A stretch of DNA of 64,000 nucleotides, from positions 1,135,717 to 1,199,716 of the forward strand of contig JADCRB010000036.1 of NCBI GenBank assembly GCA_021464245.1, written 5' to 3'. A program made the position numbers and the translations under genes. The notes beneath the pieces are model-generated. The model made no database searches and was not told the DNA's origin. It saw only the letters and a list, made by a program, of their open reading frames with translations. Source of the DNA: Carallia brachiata (Eukaryota; Streptophyta; Magnoliopsida; Malpighiales; Rhizophoraceae). This document shows, piece after piece, positions 24,894 to 41,977 of this stretch. Within the stretch, counting starts at the first letter, position 1. Every line of letters starts with the position of its first letter.

Positions 24894-26780
24894 GATAAAA
24901 AGCATATTCTTTTGATTATTCAAGGTTTCCTATTTACTTTGAAAAAAAAAATTGCTGGTATTCACATCTTCTGTATTTCATGTAACATGTTGCAGATCAA
25001 AAAGCTAAAAGAAAAGTTTAGACTAATACACGACCATATTTATTTACATCAAGTAAAGACAGATGTTAGTAGTAGTTATTAATAAACTCATTTTACGTAA
25101 ATCAGTACAAAAACATAAATCAAATATGAAAAAAACATAAAATCACTAAAAAAATTATTAAATCCTTTGAAAATTGTGGGTCCATATGGCACAACCACAC
25201 ATTTTCCTTTTAATTTTTTATTTTTTTAAAAATGTTTTAAATTACAATATAATATAAATATGATATTAAATACAATAATATTTAATATATATTATTGGAG
25301 ATGAAACTGAAAATTTGGACTGTTCAACAGTCAATGATAACGGTAATTAAATAAATTTCTTCGAATAATTTTATTAATTTTAATTTAATATGAAATAAAT
25401 ATATTGTAAAATCTATTTTTTAAATTATATTAATTTTTTAAAATCTATTTAATATTATATCTAATTAAATTTTATTATATTTTTTAATAAATATTTACAA
25501 CCCGCGCAACGCGCGGATTAAATTCTAGTGTTATTATATTAGAATAGATTCATGGCCGTGTTAGCAGACTCGTCTAGATTCGCTTTTCTTTCTCTCTTGG
25601 ATCCATGAAAAAGGTACTATTCTAATTAGTCTGACTCTATTTATTTGGGCGTCTTTATGTGGGCACTGCCTGATTAAACCCAAACAAATATGAATGAAAA
25701 AACACTATAATGACTGTTCATTTAGCCGTGTTTGGATTGGATTGTTAAGTGAAGAAAGAATTGAGAGAAAAAAATTTAATTTATTTCTGATGTATAAATA
25801 CATACGAAATCCAATTTTTCGCTGTATTTGTTGTGCTGTAGAAAGGTAGAAAAATGTGGGAGAAAAAGAAAGAAAACGATGGAAAAATAAGTTATTTGAT
25901 AAGTAAAAAAAGTTATGAGAAAGAGTATAAAGAAAAATAATAAATAATAATTTGTAAAAAAAATAATAAATAATAATTTGTAAAAAAATAAAAATAAATT
26001 ATTTTAATAAATATAAAAAATTATAAAATAATATTAAAAAATTTAAAAATAATAATTACAATTTTTTTTTCCTTTATCTGTTAAGTGAAAGCACAACAAA
26101 TATGTCCGTATAGAATCACTGAGTCACTGACTTCTCTGAGCTTTTTTTTTTTTTTTCCCGCTTTGCTTGCTACCTTGCTCACACTTTCCCTTGCAAAAAG
26201 TATGGAAACTGAAGGATGAATTAAAAGGTCGGCGTTCATTGGTGGTGGTGAGTGGCGATCACTGACTTGGTTTTTTTCTTCTTTTTTTTTGAATTTTTTT
26301 AAATTTAAACAAATTAATTTGGAGAATGAGAACAGTTGAAAAAATTGATAGTTTAAAGTTTTGATTTTATTTACTGATATATGTTAATATTATTAATTTA
26401 GAACCTCATGATGATCACTGACCAAGATTAAAAAACAAATTATAAAAATAAATAATTTTTTTTTTTCTAAATTTTATATATTTATTTTTTAAATTAAAAG
26501 TTGAGACCTCTCGAATAAAATTTTAACTACTTGCCTAAGGATTCATCAGGAGAACCTTTTAATTACTTTATGACTTTTTTCTTTCATTTATACACTTTGA
26601 CAATTTGCTTTAACATTTGGAATTAATTTAAAGCATTGTATCAGGGGAAATTTAGACAAATATAAAGGAGTAATGTCATAGAAAATATATAGTGGACACG
26701 TGATGCTAAATATCTCTAAGTGCATTCGCTTAGAAGGCACGTGCTCGTTTCAGCTGAGGGTTTAACACATATACTTATCG

Positions 26781-27411
26781 TTAACATAAGGCAAATATAT
26801 TAATTTTACTCATTATCTTTTGTACTTTTAAGAATTTATTCATAATATTTTTATATTTAAATTCTATTCTCTACATTCTGTTATTAATTTTTTCGCCTTC
26901 CTCTGTTAATTTATCATTAAATTTGATATTTAATAGTCTAATCATCGTCACGTCGTCTAATTTAAATGACATATCAGCTAAAGTGATGAGCTGACATTTA
27001 ATAAAGTGATAATCTGTCATACTTTATCCTTTTCTGATTAATTCTGTTTAGATATTTACTTGTTATAGTATATACAGATAACATATTCTTATTTTTATTT
27101 TTAATTTTAACTTTATAAAATCATAATAACATTTTCTTTTAATTTTTTAAAAGTTACAATTTTGAAAAAAATTTTTAAAAAAATTATTAGATGTCAGGTC
27201 ATCACTATATACTAACATGTCATTCAAATTAGATCACGTGATGATAATTAGGCTGCTAAATGTTAAATTTAATGGTAAATTAATGACGGAGGACAAAAAA
27301 GATTAACAGGAGAAACGTAGAGAATATAATTTAAAACAAAAATGTTTATCACGTGAATTTTTAAAAAAATTAAAGATACCAGATAAAATCTATATATTTG
27401 CCTTAACATAA
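26781..27411. mobile_element. Mutator-type MITE, copy 1, 9-bp target duplication
   Basis: The element spans 26790-27402 (613 bp), between perfect 9-bp duplications TTAACATAA at 26781-26789 and 27403-27411. Its ends are GGCAAATATATTAATTTTAC on the left and, reverse complemented, GGCAAATATATAGATTTTAT on the right, a terminal inverted repeat of about 40 bp with mismatches. No transposase is encoded. It lies in the DNA downstream of the Helitron and was there before the triplication, because each unit has it with the same duplication. Confidence 0.85.
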
Positions 27412-27531
27412 TCACCCGCAAACAAAGGATGCCAATGAAATGTGTTAAAGTTGCAAAGATATTTAATCGATCAGTAAAAATCAAGGTGCAGCGAAATGAT
27501 GACAAATAATTCATATAATTAAACTCCGTCT

Positions 27532-29891
27532 TTAGTATAAATAGGAAGTTTAAAGAAAGCTTCCCCTTAATTCATGCTGCCATGTGTCAAATAATCCAAA
27601 TTTCTTATTTTACATTTTTATTATTTCTTATTTTTTTGTACACAATTATCATTTACAAATGATTTTGAATGTTCTCAATAAGTACCCTTTGACGTTTTAA
27701 CCGTTTATATTTTTTTCTAACTCTTGCACAATTATTCTCATAAATGTTATAATTTCGAAATTAATTCTCCCTTTATGCCCTTCCGCTTCCTTTCTTATTT
27801 TACATTTTTATTATTTTTTATTTTTTTGTACACAATTATCATTTACAAATGATTTTGAATGTTCTCAATAAGTACCCTTTGACGTTTTAACCGTTTATAT
27901 TTTTTCTAACTCTTGCACAATTATTCCCATGAATGTTATAATTTCGAAATTAATTCTCCATTTATTCTCATTGAATGTTCTCAACAAGTACCCTTTGACG
28001 TTTTAACCGTTTATATTTTTTTCTAACTCTTGCACAATTATTCCCATGAATGTTATAATTTCGAAATTAATTCTCACTTTATTCTCATGAATGTTGTAAT
28101 TTTGAAATTAATTCTCCCTTCCACTTTTTTCCTTCATTTTGAATTTAATGTCTACACACGACAATTTGTCTTCATTTTTTCCTTTCAATTTTATTCTGAT
28201 TTTATTTTAATTAAATAGATGTAATAAATTGTTGGCCATTAATGTTAATATAGTGGTTAAGGAAAAAAACGGTTAAGGAAATCATCATAATTAGATTTTA
28301 TTGTATAATTAATGGTTTGGTTTGAATTATATTCTAACTACATGATTGCTTTTCAAGTCTTCATGTTAGGCTATAAATTAAATACCGATTAAGCACTATG
28401 CTCATGGAAAAGTCGAGAGGGTTTATGTAAATGTTGATGGGCATCAATGAAGGCAATGACAAATTTTCCCTTTCAAGTGCAGCTGATGCAAGTCTAATTT
28501 TATTGTACAATCTCTTTCTCAATCCCTCTCTCTCTTTCCATTTTTAGGGTTGTCAAATGTTAGCGATTAAATATTAACTTTCTTACATGATTTTGTAGGT
28601 TTGAGCTATCATCATATACAAAGGCCAAGAAGCAACAGTAGGAGGATTCAATCGAATGGAGAAAGATAAGGCTTCAATGAATTTTTCTCTTTGACGGTTA
28701 GTTTGATTTTGTTTCGAGTTTAAATTCCATGAATTTAGAGATTCTTAGGTAAATATGGTCCACCACATATTTATGGACCTAAAATAAAACCTATCGTATG
28801 TTTAACAAAATTTTTACTGTGACAGGTTTTTTCTAATAAGACAAATTCAAATTACAAATTCAAATTATGATAATATATACAAAAAGGTTTCCTTGCTTTT
28901 TCTTTTTTTGGGGGAGGGGGGAGAACGATGTCTTAACTACGCAGTTTTATCTTACTAGGGATGAACTAGACAAAATGCGAATGTTGAATTTTTTTTACAT
29001 CATTTAAATTTATTTTGTTCAATTTTTACCACTTTTTTAAATAGATTTTTATATTTTTTTATCATGTTTATTCCAAACTTTACTTAAATCTCAATAAGTC
29101 AAGTCCTAATTTACATTTTCTCTTGCAGTTTGAATGCATTCTTTTGATGTCTGTTGTGAACAAATTGCCAACAATTTTAGGTAAGACCTAGAATCTACTT
29201 TGGAAGATGACTTGGGTAATGTTTTTGATATCACTGACCTACCGGATGGAAATTGAGATAAAAAGCATATTCTTTTGATTATTCAAGGTTTCCTATTTAC
29301 TTTGAAAAAAAAAATTGCTGGTATTCACATCTTCTGTTTTCATGTAACATGTTGCAGATCAAAAGGCTAAAAGAAAAGTTTAGACTAATACACGACCATA
29401 TTTATTTACATCAAGTAAAGACAGATGTTAGTAGTAGTTATTAATAAACTCATTTTACGTAAATCAGTACAAAAACATAAATCAAATATGGAAAAAAAAT
29501 AAAATCACTAAAAAAATTATTAAATCCTTGAAAATTGTGGGTCCATATGGCACAACCACACATTTTCCTTTTAATTTTTTATTTTTTTAAAAATGTTTTA
29601 AATTACAATATAATATAAATATGATATTAAATACAATAATATTTAATATATATTATTGGAGATGAAACTGAAAATTTAGACTGTTCAACAGTCAATGATA
29701 ACGGTAATTAAATAAATTTCTTCGAATAATTTTATTAATTTTAATTTAATGTGAAATAAATATATTGTAAAATCTATTTTTTAAATTATATTAATTTTTT
29801 AAAATCTATTTAATATTATATCTAATTAAATTTATATTAATATTTTTTAATAAATATTTACAACCCGCGCAACGCGCGGATTAAATTCTAG
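27532..29891 (+). mobile_element. Helitron copy 2, lacking the first 9 bp
   Basis: Same element as copy 1, with the 3' hairpin at 29865-29879 and CTAG at 29888-29891. The terminal TCTATTTAA of copy 1 is absent because the unit boundary falls inside the element. By chance TC occurs three and four bases upstream of the junction (CCGTCT). It arose by duplication rather than independent insertion, since the flanking DNA is duplicated with it. Confidence 0.85.
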
Positions 29892-31175
29892 TGTTATTAT
29901 ATTAGAATAGATTCATGGCCGTGTTAGCAGACTCGTCTAGATTCGCTTTTCTTTCTCTCTTGGATCCATGAAAAAGGTACTATTCTAATTAGTCTGACTC
30001 TATTTATTTAGTCTGACTCTATTTATTTGGGCGTCTTTATGTGGGCACTGCCTGATTAAACCCAAACAAATATGAATGAAAAAACACTATAATGACTGTT
30101 CATTTAGCCGTGTTTGGATTGGATTGTTAAGTGAAGAAAGAATTGAGAGAAAAAAATTTAATTTATTTTCTGATGTATAAATACATACGAAATCCAATTT
30201 TTCGCTGTATTTGTTGTGCTGTAGAAAGGTAGAAAAATGTGGGAGAAAAAGAAAGAAAACGATGAGAAAAATAAGTTATTTTGATAAGTAAAAAAAGTTA
30301 TGAGAAAGAGTATAAAGAAAAATAATAAATAATAATTTGTAAAAAAAATAATAAATAATAATTTGTAAAAAAATAAAAATAAATTATTTTAATAAATATA
30401 AAAAATTATAAAATAATATTAAAAAATTTAAAAATAATAATTACAATTTTTTTTTCCTTTATCTGTTAAGTGAAAGCACAACAAATATGTCCGTATAGAA
30501 TCACTGAGTCACTGACTTCTCTGAGCTTTTTTTTTTTTTTTTCCCGCTTTGCTTGCTACCTTGCTCACACTTTCCCTTGCAAAAAGTATGGAAACTGAAG
30601 GATGAATTAAAAGGTCGGCGTTCATTGGTGGTGGTGAGTGGCGATCACTGACTTGGTTTTTTTTCTTCTTTTTTTTGAATTTTTTTAAATTTAAACAAAT
30701 TAATTTGGAGAATGAGAACAGTTGAAAAAATTGATAGTTTAAAGTTTTGATTTTATATTTACTGATATATTGTTAATATTATTTAATTTAGAACCTCATG
30801 ATGATCACTGACCAAGATTAAAAAAACAAATTATAAAAATAAATAATTTTCTTTTTTTCATAAATTTTATATATTTATTTTTTAAATTAAAAGTTGAGAC
30901 CTCTCGAATAAAATTTTAACTACTTGCCTAAGGATTCATCAGGAGAACCTTTTTAATTACTTTATGACTTTTTTCTTTCATTTATACACTTTGACAATTT
31001 GCTTTAACATTTGGAATTAATTTAAAGCATTGTATCAGGGGAAATTTAGACAAATAATAAAGGAGTAATGTCATAGAAAATATATAGTGGACACGTGATG
31101 CTAAATATCTCTAAGTGCATTCGCTTAGAAGGCACGTGCTCGTTTCAGCTGAGGGTTTAACACATATACTTATCG

Positions 31176-31810
31176 TTAACATAAGGCAAATATATTAATT
31201 TTACTCATTATCTTTTGTACTTTTAAGAATTTTATTCATAATATTTTTATATTTTAAATTCTATTCTCTACATTTCTGTTATTAATTTTTTTCGCCTTCC
31301 TCTGTTAATTTATCATTAAATTTGATATTTAATAGTCTAATCATCGTCACGTCGTCTAATTTAAATGACATATCAGCATAAAGTGATGAGCTGACATTTA
31401 ATAAAGTGATAATCTGTCATACTTTATCCTTTTCTGATTAATTCTGTTTAGATATTTACTTGTTATATATACAGATAACATATTCTTTATTTTTATTTTT
31501 AATTTTAACTTTATAAAATCATAAATAACATTTTCTTTTAATTTTTTAAAAAGTTACAATATTTGAAAAAAATTTTTAAAAAAATTATTAGATGTCAGGT
31601 CATCACTATATACTAACATGTCATTCAAATTAGATCACGTGATGATAATTAGGCTGCTAAATGTTAAATTTAATGGTAAATTAATGACGGAGGACAAAAA
31701 AGATTAACAGGAGAAACGTAGAGAATATAATTTAAAAAAAAAATGTTATACGTGAAATTTTTAAAAAAATTAAAATACCAGATAAAATCTATATATTTGC
31801 CTTAACATAA
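31176..31810. mobile_element. Mutator-type MITE, copy 2
   Basis: Element at 31185-31801 with TTAACATAA on both sides (31176-31184 and 31802-31810). It is identical in layout to the element in unit 1, with small indels in A/T runs. Confidence 0.85.
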
Positions 31811-31930
31811 TCACCCGCAAACAAAGGATGCCAATGAAATGTGTTAAAGTTGCAAAGATATTTAATCGATCAGTAAAAATCAAGGTGCAGCGAAATGATG
31901 ACAAATAATTCATATAATTAAACTCCGTCT

Positions 31931-34292
31931 TTAGTATAAATAGGAAGTTTAAAGAAAGCTTCCCCTTAATTCATGCTGCCATGTGTCAAATAATCCAAAT
32001 TTCTTATTTTACATTTTTATTATTTCTTATTTTTTTTGTACACAATTATCATTTACAAATGATTTTGAATGTTCTCAATAAGTACCCTTTAACGTTTTAA
32101 CCGTTTATATTTTTTCTAACTCTTGCACAATTATTCTCATAAATGTTATAATTTCGAAATTAATTCTCCCTTTATGCCCTTCCGCTTCCTTTCTTATTTT
32201 ACATTTTTATTTTTTTTATTTTTTTTGTACACAATTATCATTTACAAATGATTTTGAATGTTCTCAATAAGTACCCTTTGACGTTTTAACCGTTTATATT
32301 TTTTCTAACTCTTGCACAATTATTCCCATGAATGTTATAATTTCAAAATTAATTCTCCATTTATTCTCATTGAATGTTCTCAACAAGTACCCTTTGACGT
32401 TTTAACCGTTTATATTTTTTTCTAACTCTTGCACAATTATTCCCATGAATGTTATAATTTCGAAATTAATTCTCCCTTTATTCTCATGAATGTTGCAATT
32501 TTGAAATTAATTCTCCCTTCCGCTTCCTTCCTTCATTTTGAATTTAATGTCTGTCACACGACAATTTGTCTTCATTTTTTCCTTTCAATTTTATTCTGAT
32601 TTTATTCTAATTAAATAGATGTAATAAATTGTTGGCCATTAATGTTAATATAGTGGTTAAGGAAAAAAACGGTTAAGAAAATCATCATAATTAAATTTTA
32701 TTGTATAATTAATGGTTTGGTTTGAATTATATTCTAACTACATGATTGCTTTTCAAGTCTTCATGTTAGGCTATAAATTAAATACCGATTAAGACTATGC
32801 TCATGGAAAAGTAGAGAGGGTTTATGTAAATGTTGATGGGCATCAATGAAGGCAATGAAATTTTCCTTTCAAGTGCAGCTGATGCAAGTCTAATTTTATT
32901 GTACAATCTCTTTCTCAATCCCTCTCTCTCTTTCCATTTTTTGGGTTGTCAAATGTTAGCGATTAAATATTAACTTTCTTACATGATTTTGTAGGTTTGA
33001 GCTATCATCATATACAAAGGCCAAGAAGCAACAGTAGGAGGATTCAATCGAATGGAGAAAGATAAGGTTTCAATGAATTTTTCTCTTTGACGGTTAGTTT
33101 GATTTTGTTTCGAGTTTAAATTCCATGAATTTAGAGATTCTTAGGTAAATATGGTCCACCACATATTTATGGACCTAAAATAAAACCTATCGTATGTTTA
33201 ACAAAATTTTTACTGTGACAGGTTTTTTCTAATAAGACAAATTTTAAATTACAAATTCAAATTATGATAATATATACAAAAAAGTTTCCTTGCTTTTTCT
33301 TTTTTTGGGGGAGGGGGGGAGAACGATGTCTTAACTACGCAGTTTTATCTTACTAGGGATGAACTAGACAAAATGCGAATGTTGAATTTTTTTTACATCA
33401 TTTAACTTTATTTTGTTCAATTTTTACCACTTTTTTAAATAGATTTTTATATTTTTTTATCATGTTTATTCCAAACTTTACTTAAATCTCAATAAGTCAA
33501 GTCCTAATTTACATTTTCTCTTGCAGTTTGAATGCATTCTTTTGATGTCTGTTGTGAACAAATTGCCAACAATTTTAGATAAGACCTAGAATCTACTTTG
33601 GAAGATGACTTGGGTAATGTTTTTGATATCACTGACCTACCGGATGGAAATTGAGATAAAAAGCATATTCTTTTGATTATTCAAGGTTTCCTATTTACTT
33701 TGAAAAAAAAAATTGCTGGTATTCACATCTTCTGTATTTCATGTAACATGTTGCAGATCAAAAGGCTAAAAGAAAAGTTTAGACTAATACACGACCATAT
33801 TTATTTACATCAAGTAAAGACAGATGTTAGTAGTAGTTATTAATAAACTCATTTTACGTAAATCAGTACAAAAACATAAATCAAATATGGAAAAAAAATA
33901 AAATCACTAAAAAAATTATTAAATCCTCGAAAATTGTGGGTCCATATGGCACAACCACACATTTTCCTTTTAATTTTTTATTTTTTTAAAAATGTTTTAA
34001 ATTACAATATAATATAAATATGATATTAAATACAATAATATTTAATATATATTATTGGAGATGAAACTGAAAATTTGGACTGTTCAACAGTCAATGATAA
34101 CGGTAATTAAATAAATTTCTTCGAATAATTTTATTTAATTTTAATTTAATGTGAAATAAATATATTGTAAAATCTATTTTTTTAAATTATATTAATTTTT
34201 TAAAATCTATTTAATATTATATCTAATTAAATTTATATTAATATTTTTTAATAAATATTTACAACCCGCGCAACGCGCGGATTAAATTCTAG
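31931..34292 (+). mobile_element. Helitron copy 3, lacking the first 9 bp
   Basis: Same as copy 2, with the 3' hairpin at 34266-34280 and CTAG at 34289-34292. The boundary with copy 2's flank is the same CCGTCT/TTAGTATAAATAGG junction. Confidence 0.85.
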
Positions 34293-35574
34293 TGTTATTA
34301 TATTAGAATAGATTCATGGCCGTGTTAGCAGACTCGTCTAGATTCGCTTTTCTTTCTCTCTTGGATCCATGAAAAAGGTACTATTCTAATTAGTCTGACT
34401 CTATTTATTTAGTCTGACTCTATTTATTTGGGCGTCTTTATGTGGGCACTGCCTGATTAAACCCAAACAAATATGAATGAAAAAACACTATAATGACTGT
34501 TCATTTAGCCGTGTTTGGATTGGATTGTTAAGTGAAGAAAGAATTGAGAGAAAAAAATTTAATTTATTTTCTGATGTATAAATACATACGAAATCCAATT
34601 TTTCGCTGTATTTGTTGTGCTGTAGAAAGGTAGAAAAATGTGGGAGAAAAAGAAAGAAAACGATGAGAAAAATAAGTTATTTTGATAAGTAAAAAAAGTT
34701 ATGAGAAAGAGTATAAAGAAAAATAATAAATAATAATTTGTAAAAAAAATAATAAATAATAATTTGTAAAAAAATAAAAATAAATTATTTTAATAAATAT
34801 AAAAAATTATAAAATAATATTAAAAATTTAAAAAATAATTACAATTTTTTTTTCCTTTATCTGTTAAGTGAAAGCACAACAAATATGTCCGTATAGAATC
34901 ACTGAGTCACTGACTTCTCTGAGCTTTTTTTTTTTTTTTTTCCCGCTTTGCTTGCTACCTTGCTCACACTTTCCCTTGCAAAAAGTATGGAAACTGAAGG
35001 ATGAATTAAAAGGTCGGCGTTCATTGGTGGTGGTGAGTGGCGATCACTGACTTGGTTTTTTTCTTCTTTTTTTTTGAATTTTTTTAAATTTAAACAAATT
35101 AATTTGGAGAATGAGAACAGTTGAAAAAATTGATAGTTTAAAGTTTTGATTTTATATTTACTGATATATTGTTAATATTATTTAATTTAGAACCTCATGA
35201 TGATCACTGACCAAGATTAAAAAAACAAATTATAAAAATAAATAATTTTCTTTTTTTCATAAATTTTATATATTTATTTTTTAAATTAAAAGTTGAGACC
35301 TCTCGAATAAAATTTTAACTACTTGCCTAAGGATTCATCAGGAGAACCTTTTTAATTACTTTATGACTTTTTTCTTTCATTTATACACTTTGACAATTTG
35401 CTTTAACATTTGGAATTAATTTAAAGCATTGTATCAGGGGAAATTTAGACAAATAATAAAGGAGTAATGTCATAGAAAATATATAGTGGACACGTGATGC
35501 TAAATATCTCTAAGTGCATTCGCTTAGAAGGCACGTGCTCGTTTCAGCTGAGGGTTTAACACATATACTTATCG

Positions 35575-36215
35575 TTAACATAAGGCAAATATATTAATTT
35601 TACTCATTATCTTTTGTACTTTTAAGAATTTTATTCATAATATTTTTATATTTTAAATTCTATTCTCTACATTTCTGTTATTAATTTTTTTCGCCTTCCT
35701 CTGTTAATTTATCATTAAATTTGATATTTAATAGTCTAATCATCGTCACGTCGTCTAATTTAAATGACATATCAGCATAAAGTGATGAGCTGACATTTAA
35801 TAAAGTGATAATCTGTCATACTTTATCCTTTTCTGATTAATTCTGTTTAGATATTTACTTGTTATAGTATATACAGATAACATATTCTTTATTTTTATTT
35901 TTAATTTTAACTTTATAAAATCATAAATAACATTTTCTTTTAATTTTTTAAAAAGTTACAATATTTGAAAAAAATTTTTAAAAAAATTATTAGATGTCAG
36001 GTCATCACTATATACTAACATGTCATTCAAATTAGATCACGTGATGATAATTAGGCTGCTAAATGTTAAATTTAATGGTAAATTAATGACGGAGGACAAA
36101 AAAGATTAACAGGAGAAACGTAGAGAATATAATTTAAAACAAAAAAATGTTATACGTGAAATTTTTAAAAAAATTAAAGATACCAGATAAAATCTATATA
36201 TTTGCCTTAACATAA
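35575..36215. mobile_element. Mutator-type MITE, copy 3
   Basis: Element at 35584-36206 with TTAACATAA on both sides (35575-35583 and 36207-36215). It was duplicated with the rest of unit 3 rather than inserted separately. Confidence 0.85.
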
Positions 36216-36453
36216 TCACCCGCAAACAAAGGATGCCAATGAAATGTGTTAAAGTTGCAAAGATATTTAATCGATCAGTAAAAATCAAGGTGCAGCGAAA
36301 TGATGACAAATAATTCATATAATTAAACTCCGTCTGAATTTGAGATTAAAACTTTAATGACGTTGTTGTAATTTTTGAACTAAAAAACAATACAACATTA
36401 GATTAAAAATAAAAATACAAGACTTAAAACAAGTCCAAACTCCAGCGTTTTAT

Positions 36454-37319
36454 TCTTTTTTTTTTTTTTTAGTTTATAAGAAGATTTATTAACATTTAAA
36501 GAAAAAAAAATGATATATAGTGAAATTTAAACTTTTCACTTATTAATTAAAAAATAACTCCTCAACCAATTAAACAAATATTCAACCTCCAACAAACCGA
36601 GAATCTAACCCTCTATTCTACTAAATAGTCCAACACACATGAGAAACCCCGAAGATCTAAGGAGTGAACCAACTCACAACAGGTCCAAACGCCCAACCAA
36701 ATCCTAATACAATGAAACCACTATCACCACGTGAGGCGGTAGCCGTAGCCAGGCACCGGACTATTGCTAATGAAAGACGAGCTCCGAGGTGGTCACAACC
36801 CGAAGCCCAAACGCCCCAGGCGAGAGACGAACTCCTTGCCACCATAGCACGATGACAGCAGAGCCCAACACGCCAAAAGTAACGACTTCGACAGGGGAAA
36901 AACGGGCGGCGCTACCACCTCCAACCTCCAGAGCTCCAGCGGTGAAGACCAACCGGAGCATCACCCACAACATCGTTGTATAGGGACTGGCGGTTGACGA
37001 ATGCAGAGAATTCCCCCCCCCCCCCCGCTCAGATCAGAGCGAACGAGGAGGCAAGGGATCTGCCGAGGGACTGAAACAGAGGGCAGAAAAACAGCAAGAC
37101 AGAATCCAAGCAAATCAGAACCAAAAACCCTTACTGGTGTGACAAAGACAAAACACCCAAGTGGTAACCCAGCCTCAAATGCTCACAAAGCAGCACAAAG
37201 AGCCACGAAGAACCCACGGAATCGCACGAAAATTCTAGCAAATGGCAGAGAACTCCGACGCACGATAGCAGCGAGGTGCTCACGATAAACCTTCTCTTTT
37301 TTTTTTTTTTTTTTTTTTG
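36454..37319 (-). mobile_element. GC-rich retroposon-like island
   Basis: Read on the minus strand, this is a GC-rich segment (about 36650-37290) ending in an AT-rich part and an A-run at 36470-36454. This fits a poly(A)-tailed retroposon inserted in minus orientation. A run of about 14 C at 37012-37026 and a long T-run at 37297-37318 are present. Overlapping ORFs of 60-95 codons exist on both strands, but none resembles a known protein. A clear target duplication was not found, so the boundaries are tentative. Base composition differs sharply from the flanks. It could be a LINE 5' region or a retroposed transcript. Confidence 0.4.
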
Positions 37320-37951
37320 CGTTGTTGTAGTTAAGATCAACAAGTAAGGGATGCAAATAAATTGGAGGCATTAGTATGTAAAATCTAAAATTTCCCCTCA
37401 ACTCCAACTGCCATTTGTCAGTGACCAAGCAGACATCATGCAAGTCCTCATAACAAGATTATTTTGTTCATCCAGCAGTTTCAAGGCCAAAAGGGCATTT
37501 CCTCAATCACGAATGTTTTAGTTTGGAGTTGTCAAACATTCCTGAACAGGCTGATGCACAAAACTATTACATACTGATCCTTCGGGAGATTATGCACCAC
37601 GGCTCATCTTAAATGATGTCATGATGCATATTAACTAAGAAGAAATAACACATATGGGACATTAGGACTACAAAGAACGAATACTTTTCTGGACTTGGAA
37701 AATTGCAACCTAATCCAACTTAATATGCTTGACAAAATGACAGGTAATTACAAAAGAAAAATTACTAAAATACTCACTCTCATACCCTGCTTGGATTTCC
37801 TGACCTCTACAATAGCATTCCCTCAAACTTCTGCTAACTTATGGGGCCATATGTTGGTTAGTAAAACACAATAACTAACTTCTGTGTTGTTGTTGTTGTG
37901 CCATGCCAGCGCTAGGTATCAATGCTAAGATGCTTCTCTATATCCAGTATC

Positions 37952-41977
<4,026 letters not shown>

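Larger units (their letters stand above)
23159..25528 (+). mobile_element. Non-autonomous Helitron, copy 1 (complete ends)
   Basis: This is a rolling-circle transposon with canonical structural ends. The 5' end TCTATTTAATTAG follows an A. The 3' end is a perfect 6-bp-stem hairpin CCGCGC-AAC-GCGCGG (25502-25516), then 8 nt, then CTAG (25525-25528) followed by T. Helitrons insert between A and T, and both flanking bases fit. The length is 2370 bp. No Rep/helicase ORF is present, so movement would need a helper. The body has internal tandem repeats near the 5' end and exon-like fragments that may be captured host sequence. It is the template included in the triplication. Confidence 0.85.
23168..27531 (+). 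repeat. Tandem unit copy 1 of 3 (4364 bp)
   Basis: First copy of a head-to-tail triplication. It starts at TTAGTATAAATAGG (23168) and ends at CTCCGTCT (27531), where copy 2 begins at once with TTAGTATAAATAGG. Contents in order: Helitron body, Helitron 3' terminus (25528), about 2.0 kb of downstream DNA, and a Mutator-type MITE. It differs from copies 2 and 3 by small indels; for example, it has one copy of a 19-bp word, AGTCTGACTCTATTTATTT, that is doubled in the others. Only this copy still has the Helitron's original 5' terminus next to it. No intact gene is present. Confidence 0.95.
27532..31930 (+). repeat. Tandem unit copy 2 of 3 (4399 bp)
   Basis: Second head-to-tail copy, nearly identical to copy 1 by eye over its whole length. 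The junction CCGTCT/TTAGTATAAATAGG shows no microhomology between the joined ends. It carries the doubled 19-bp word at 29991-30028, shared with copy 3. It also has private changes near 28128-28156 (ACTTTTTTCC and TCTACACACGAC) where copies 1 and 3 agree. Confidence 0.95.
31931..36335 (+). repeat. Tandem unit copy 3 of 3 (4405 bp)
   Basis: Third head-to-tail copy, ending at CTCCGTCT (36335), after which unique DNA (GAATTTGAG) resumes. It shares the doubled 19-bp word and several A/T-run lengths with copy 2, but shares other single-base states with copy 1. The history is therefore either stepwise with exchange between copies, or unequal crossover. Confidence 0.95.

Noticed and set aside
25826..26110. 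Possible further MITE within the tandem unit (ATTTGTTGTGCT inverted at both ends)
   Set aside because: The inverted match is only about 12 bp, and no target duplication could be defined.
27269..27514. 81-codon minus-strand ORF repeated in unit 3
   Set aside because: It lies inside the Mutator-type MITE arm, is AT-driven, changes length with small indels between units and has no coding character.
34868..35050. 60-codon ORF with a Phe run in unit 3
   Set aside because: The Phe run is a T homopolymer that differs in length between units and breaks the frame in copies 1 and 2.
23168..36335. LTR retrotransposon as the explanation of the repeated units
   Set aside because: There is no TG...CA terminus, primer-binding site, polypurine tract or gag-pol coding, and three full units abut directly with non-mobile flank included.
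23168..36335. Satellite or centromeric array
   Set aside because: There are only three copies, with a complex transposon structure and sharp single-copy borders.
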